Shown here: positions 21,701 through 23,713 of the stretch, in pieces
Position numbering within the stretch: position 1 is the first letter of the stretch
Layout: the number at the start of each line of letters is the position of its first letter
Assembly (NCBI GenBank): GCA_934572445.1
Contig: CAKTLD010000020.1
Coordinates: 1-23,713 of the forward strand
Reading direction: 5' to 3'
Source: an uncultured Oscillospiraceae bacterium
Lineage (GTDB): Bacteria > Bacillota > Clostridia > Oscillospirales > Oscillospiraceae
DNA length: 23,713 nt
The notes under the pieces: model-generated
Databases searched by the model: none
What the model was told of the DNA's origin: nothing
What the model saw: the letters and a program-made list of their open reading frames with translations, nothing else
Program-made: the position numbers and the translations under genes

Positions 21701-22671
21701 TCAGGAACGCTGCTGCTCAGCGTCTGCTCGCCCCAATTATAGCTTACACTGTAGGTGCGATCATCCTGTGCAACCTGAATCAGGAAGTAGTACGGATACA
21801 GAGTATTTGTAATCCGTCCAACCTTTAATTCATTATGGTAATCATTGCCCGTAGGCTTCGAGGTCGGATAATTCTTGGGGAGATTCACGCCGTTTCCGTT
21901 TGCGCTCAAATGGTCAAAATTCAGATCGTCGCTCTCCTGGTCGAATCTGATGGCGATCGTATTGCGGTAATTGTCTTCCGTCTGTCCGGTAGGAACAAGC
22001 TCTCCACTAACGCCGCAGCCCGTGTAATTGCCGCAGACAACACGCGCAGCCTTCACATAGTAGCCGGGCTTTGTCGTAATCGTGAATCCGCCCGCATCAA
22101 CGGCATCGCCAAGCGTGGCCGTTGTTCCATCCAGCGCCTGCTTACTGCTCAACGCGCTACTGGTATACGCAACATTCTTTCCGGCTGTAACACTCTCGAT
22201 AGCGTCACTCGCCTTGATGTTCCCACTGCTTGACAGCGTCCAATACACCGGCCACCAACGGCGCCAAGTGTTGCTGGTAGTAATTTCGTTCTCATTTACC
22301 AGCTTCCACTTATAGGTGTGGTTGTAGCAATAGTCGCTGTGGATATGCTCTTCTTTGTTGCAGACCCGCTCATAATAAAAGAAGATAAGCCACCTCAGCT
22401 TATAGCAGCTGTCATCATGCTGGTGCTCTTTTTTTCCGCAAATAATTTGATTGCCCTTGATGCTTTCAGGGCCGTCCCAGCGGAGCCCTTTCGGCGCCTC
22501 GGGGAGCTGACTGGCGTCATCGGTGTCTAACGTGTAGGTATCACCTTCTGCCAAATCGGTTTCATCCGGTACGGAATGTTTATCGCTGTAATCCGCGGCC
22601 AGCGCATTGACTGGCAGCAAGCTCAGTGCCATCACAAGTGCCAGCACAGATGCCAAAAAGCGTTTCTTCAT
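18736..22671 (-). CDS. Large SLH-anchored surface protein with InlB-type repeats and a pilin isopeptide domain
   Basis: 1311 residues from the ATG at 22671, where GGAG precedes a classic signal peptide (MKKRFLASVLALVMALSLLP, cut near ALAA). Order: two Cys/His motifs CGKKEHQHDDSCY (about 77-89) and CNKEEHIHSDYCY (about 103-115), and a region to about 305. Then InlB B/Flg_new-type repeats at about 308-386, 388-471, 609-694 and 696-774 (GYTFAGW and FTMPAANVTLTATW signatures), and a DUF11-like domain at about 474-604 (LSVEKTVTKVG, WTITVTNSGNAEGKF). A MucBP-like part follows (about 769-927, YTVEYYYQND, DYEIEYYYDG), then a Spy0128/FctA-type pilin isopeptide domain (about 940-1072, AGTYTYTVREV). Three SLH domains (about 1090-1247) and a 64-residue tail end it. 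There is no LPXTG. It should be non-covalently wall-bound; its function is unknown, likely adhesion or S-layer. GC falls visibly in the 5' half. Confidence 0.9.
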   Translation of the reverse strand: MKKRFLASVLALVMALSLLPVNALAADYSDKHSVPDETDLAEGDTYTLDTDDASQLPEAPKGLRWDGPESIKGNQIICGKKEHQHDDSCYKLRWLIFFYYERVCNKEEHIHSDYCYNHTYKWKLVNENEITTSNTWRRWWPVYWTLSSSGNIKASDAIESVTAGKNVAYTSSALSSKQALDGTTATLGDAVDAGGFTITTKPGYYVKAARVVCGNYTGCGVSGELVPTGQTEDNYRNTIAIRFDQESDDLNFDHLSANGNGVNLPKNYPTSKPTGNDYHNELKVGRITNTLYPYYFLIQVAQDDRTYSVSYNWGEQTLSSSVPDGKINLKRNENYKVCGPSADAIAEAATKNLAFAGWKYNNSNKIYQVGESFLVSENVTLTAQWTQLYTVSYDLDSGKWKDGETVETAKYPENAPVSVTSNEPERSGYEFIDWTITEPKTNPPKINTDETTDVKTFTMPAANVILMAQWKLIEAAKLSVEKTVTKVGETTVAASKAIPTAYPGDEIEWTITVTNSGNAEGKFKLEDVLQNTAETSLNVTPPDGVSADTYGYYTIPAKSGEDAVTMDFTVTHRVEATDVTGNGLINKVTMKQGGKDEEEAKSDPVPTAMKYTVTYDLAGGKIGTATTYTDSSSPYAKDATVTVAPDPTKEGYTFAGWTATTDNTSVDAPAIDETSKTFTMPAANVTLTATWTVNKYKVTYTDGVENEEVFANVVYPEVTFNTTIPAFNEQNKDATPTRDGYTFTGWTSSVSGITTNSNMPAENVTFTAKWTPNTNTGYTVEYYYQNDNGTYPDTANVTDDTRTGTTGTTASVTDADKADKENGKYTYDSSNATNVESGTIAADGSLTLKLYFKLNKFDYEIEYYYDGESKPFDETTNNVPYGTEVSAVADSAKLAAHYSRKSVNPKLPVTIDKAGIVIKVYYAKNPAGDGTFDFDNIDGKKTPAITKTVKGNVGKNFAETFIVRVKPESKNAETTMTGTSYTGEAEVTYADLTSAFKFAAADKLTFSAAGTYTYTVREVKGETGRMSYDTTEYTLTIEVKLDTEANEYKVTSWKFDANKEAGTPLNIVNTYRAYQPSTPSVTKPALNTDDHYAYVMGYPDGTVQPGGYITRAEASTIFFRLLTDATREEYWAVSNEYTDVKDGDWYNNAISTLSNAGIVSGYPDGTFRPNAPITRAEMSKIIALFAKLDKTNDRFTDIAGHWAEAYIRLAAGNGWIEGYPDGSFRPNQSITRAETVTMINRVLERVPSDEDHLLSERVMLTFPDCKSGDWFYIAIQEATNSHTYERAVTEKNGDEQWTALRDNRDWTKLEY
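19005..19383. repeat. Three exact 16-base direct repeats in SLH-coding DNA
   Basis: TGCCGTCGGGATAGCC recurs at 19005-19020, 19176-19191 and 19368-19383, encoding the GYPDG(T/S) turn of each SLH domain. Spacings are 171 and 192 bases, the size of one SLH unit. Exact matches this close could recombine to drop or add an SLH domain. Confidence 0.85.
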
Positions 22672-22838
22672 GCTTACTCTCTCCTTATCCTTAAAAAGTT
22701 TGCAGGAAACATCTATTTCAAAGCGGCGCGCGGCCGCTGGATCTTCCGCACCGTCTGCATCCGCAGCGCTGTCACCACCGCCATCGGCACAGTGCAAAAG
22801 CAGGCGCGGCCCGAGGGACACGCCTCCTATTTGCGAAT
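22672..22838 (-). other. 5' leader of the SLH protein gene (about 160 bases)
   Basis: The promoter at 22839-22867 puts the transcript start near 22832, leaving a leader of about 160 bases, long beside the 18-57 bases of other genes here. It contains a GGAGG early on (22824-22828), a GC-rich hairpin AGCGGC/GCCGCT (22722-22727 with 22733-22738), and no stop in the frame of the protein. The signal peptide shows that translation should begin at 22671, so the open frame is probably incidental. No known riboswitch is recognised. Confidence 0.45.
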
Positions 22839-22867
22839 AGCATACCATACTCCGCTCCGGATTGCAA
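22839..22867 (-). promoter_or_regulatory. Promoter of the SLH surface protein gene
   Basis: On the minus strand: TTGCAA (22862-22867), 17-base spacer, TATGCT (22839-22844) preceded by TGG (extended -10). The layout closely resembles the promoter at 10141-10169. Confidence 0.75.
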
Positions 22868-23091
22868 GGCCAAAGCCAAATTTTACCCTTCGCCTTTTCC
22901 CGCGCGGACGCCGGACACGCCGCGGCGAATCATGCGCTGCTCTGTACTCCATGGCCTGACCTCGCTTTTATTCCGATCTCCTATCTCGCTGCGGCACTGC
23001 CGTCAACATGATTTTTGATCTTGCTTCCCCCTCCGGTCAAAAAGAGCGGAGATGTGCCGAAAATCCAAAAGCATTTTCATACCTGCCCTAC
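22868..23091. other. Intergenic stretch without a recognised gene
   Basis: Between the SLH promoter and the A run of the terminator at 23092-23130 I see no ORF with a ribosome site, no RNA gene and no strong inverted repeat. Base composition drops from GC-rich to AT-richer sequence near 22960. Confidence 0.5.
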
Positions 23092-23130
23092 AAAAAAAGA
23101 AAGGATCTCAGGCATCTCTGCTTGAAATCC
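23092..23130 (-). terminator. Probable terminator of the DUF1016 nuclease gene
   Basis: On the minus strand GGATTTCAAGC (23120-23130) pairs with GCCTGAGATCC (23103-23113), with one mismatch and one G-T pair, and the tail is TTTCTTTTTTT (down to 23092). It lies 150 bases past the stop codon at 23280. Confidence 0.65.
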
Positions 23131-23246
23131 TAACTTCTGTCAGGCAGCTTCAATTCGGATATTTTCGCCTCGGAAGCCTTGCACTGCAACGGCTTGCAAA
23201 TTTCCAATAAAAAATACTCGCAATTTTTTTGAAGTACTACTGACGC

Positions 23247-23268
23247 AATTCGAACCCCCGTCCGAATT
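23247..23268. repeat. Inverted repeat with a tRNA T-arm-like core
   Basis: AATTCG (23247-23252) and CGAATT (23263-23268) flank AACCCCCGTC. The core TTCGAACCCCCGTCC looks like the complement of a tRNA or tmRNA T arm, but the flanks do not form a T stem or acceptor stem. It lies 11 bases past the nuclease stop codon. Confidence 0.35.
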
Positions 23269-23279
23269 CAACACAGGCA

Positions 23280-23713
23280 TTATTCATCCAGCTTTTGAAA
23301 CTCATCCAGCCGCAGTTCTCGTTTCAATTCTTCCTCTGTCGGCAGATAGGTAAAATACTTGGATGCGAAAATCTGGTGATTATCCTCTGGCAAAGTGTAC
23401 TTCACAACAGCATCACTTTTATCGGCGCAGAGGACAATGCCAATCGGCGGTGTGTCCCCTTCGTTCATCAACTCACGAGTATAGTAGTTGACGTACATCT
23501 GCATCTGACCGAGATCCTGATGCGTAAGCTGACCCATCTTCAGATCGATTAGCACAAAGCACTTGAGGATATAATTGTAAAACACAAGGTCGATGAAAAA
23601 GTTCTGACCATCCAGCGTAAACTTTTTCTGTCGTGCTACAAAGGAGAAGCCTCGTCCCAGCTCCAGCAGGAAGTGTTGCAGGTGGTCAATCAATGCCTGC
23701 TCCAATTCTCCCT
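23280..23713 (-). CDS. YhcG/DUF1016-type PDDEXK nuclease, C-terminal part, cut by window edge
   Basis: The minus-strand frame is open from the right edge to TAA at 23280, giving about 144 residues; the apparent start at 23705 is an internal TTG. The pattern LGRGFSFVARQKKFTLDG, FFIDLVFYNYILKCFVLIDLK, GQLTHQDLGQMQMYVNYY and PPIGIVLCADKSD is the C-terminal YhcG domain. Its catalytic PD-(D/E)xK residues are visible as Asp in FIDLVFYN, Asp and Lys in LIDLK, and Gln in the LGQMQMYVNYY helix. Full-length members (about 340-380 residues) have an N-terminal DUF1016 domain, which must lie to the right. They are strain-variable, often near restriction or toxin-antitoxin genes and genomic islands, and function is not settled. 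The C-terminus (LPTEEELKREL) is normal. Confidence 0.9.
   Translation of the reverse strand, partial: GELEQALIDHLQHFLLELGRGFSFVARQKKFTLDGQNFFIDLVFYNYILKCFVLIDLKMGQLTHQDLGQMQMYVNYYTRELMNEGDTPPIGIVLCADKSDAVVKYTLPEDNHQIFASKYFTYLPTEEELKRELRLDEFQKLDE

Noticed and set aside
22672..22848. In-frame 59-codon extension of the SLH protein
   Set aside because: It would bury the signal peptide, and its start overlaps the promoter -10 region; the ATG at 22671 has its own ribosome site.
23241..23270. tRNA or tmRNA 3' end
   Set aside because: Only the TTCGAA loop and one side of a stem are present; neither strand gives paired T-stem or acceptor-stem sequences, nor CCA.

Overview
The window reads as chromosomal DNA of a GC-rich, spore-forming member of the Clostridia, most likely Oscillospiraceae. 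The grounds are SpoVAC, SLH-anchored surface proteins with InlB-type and pilin-isopeptide repeats, the order yqhQ-prmC-recA-recX-rimO-pgsA-cysS, and strong GGAGG ribosome sites. I cannot fix the genus. No rRNA, tRNA, CRISPR array or insertion sequence was seen.

Layout. (1) 1-407, minus: start of a sodium/proton:dicarboxylate or glutamate symporter that runs off the left edge. (2) 408-840: a 433-base gap holding two divergent promoters. Ahead of the uracil permease gene it also holds what looks like a pyrBI-style UTP-sensing attenuator: promoter, strong ribosome site, 29-codon leader ORF, T-rich tract, and an intrinsic terminator whose 5' arm contains the leader stop codon. (3) 841-3065, plus: uracil permease uraA, a terminator, then a YgjP-like metallohydrolase and a terminator facing cysS. 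(4) 3092-10169, minus: a compact seven-gene housekeeping run behind one good promoter at 10141-10169. It comprises yqhQ (DUF1385), prmC, recA, recX, rimO, pgsA and cysS; gaps are at most 45 bases and recA/recX overlap by 11 bases. (5) 10184-13734, minus: a lipoprotein with DxDGDG repeats, an OmpR/PhoB-type response regulator and a membrane histidine kinase, in that order, behind an extended -10 promoter. (6) 13883-16938, minus: a large secreted phosphodiester glycosidase (NAGPA/DUF2233) ending in three SLH domains, with its own promoter and a 19-bp stem terminator. (7) 17000-18121, minus: hemW. (8) 18232-18706, plus: an orphan spoVAC with a candidate forespore promoter and a terminator. (9) 18736-22867, minus: a 1311-residue SLH surface protein. 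(10) 22868-23713: non-coding sequence and the 3' part of a YhcG/DUF1016 PDDEXK nuclease gene, probably the edge of accessory DNA.

How the parts fit. uraA imports uracil, and the leader ahead of it would tie its expression to UTP. The yqhQ-cysS run joins DNA repair (recA, recX), translation (prmC for release factors, rimO for ribosomal protein S12, cysS for cysteinyl-tRNA) and phosphatidylglycerol synthesis (pgsA). The two SLH proteins are non-covalently wall-anchored surface proteins. The lipoprotein/two-component set is probably an envelope-sensing module with unknown signal. The most promising item for follow-up is the uraA leader.
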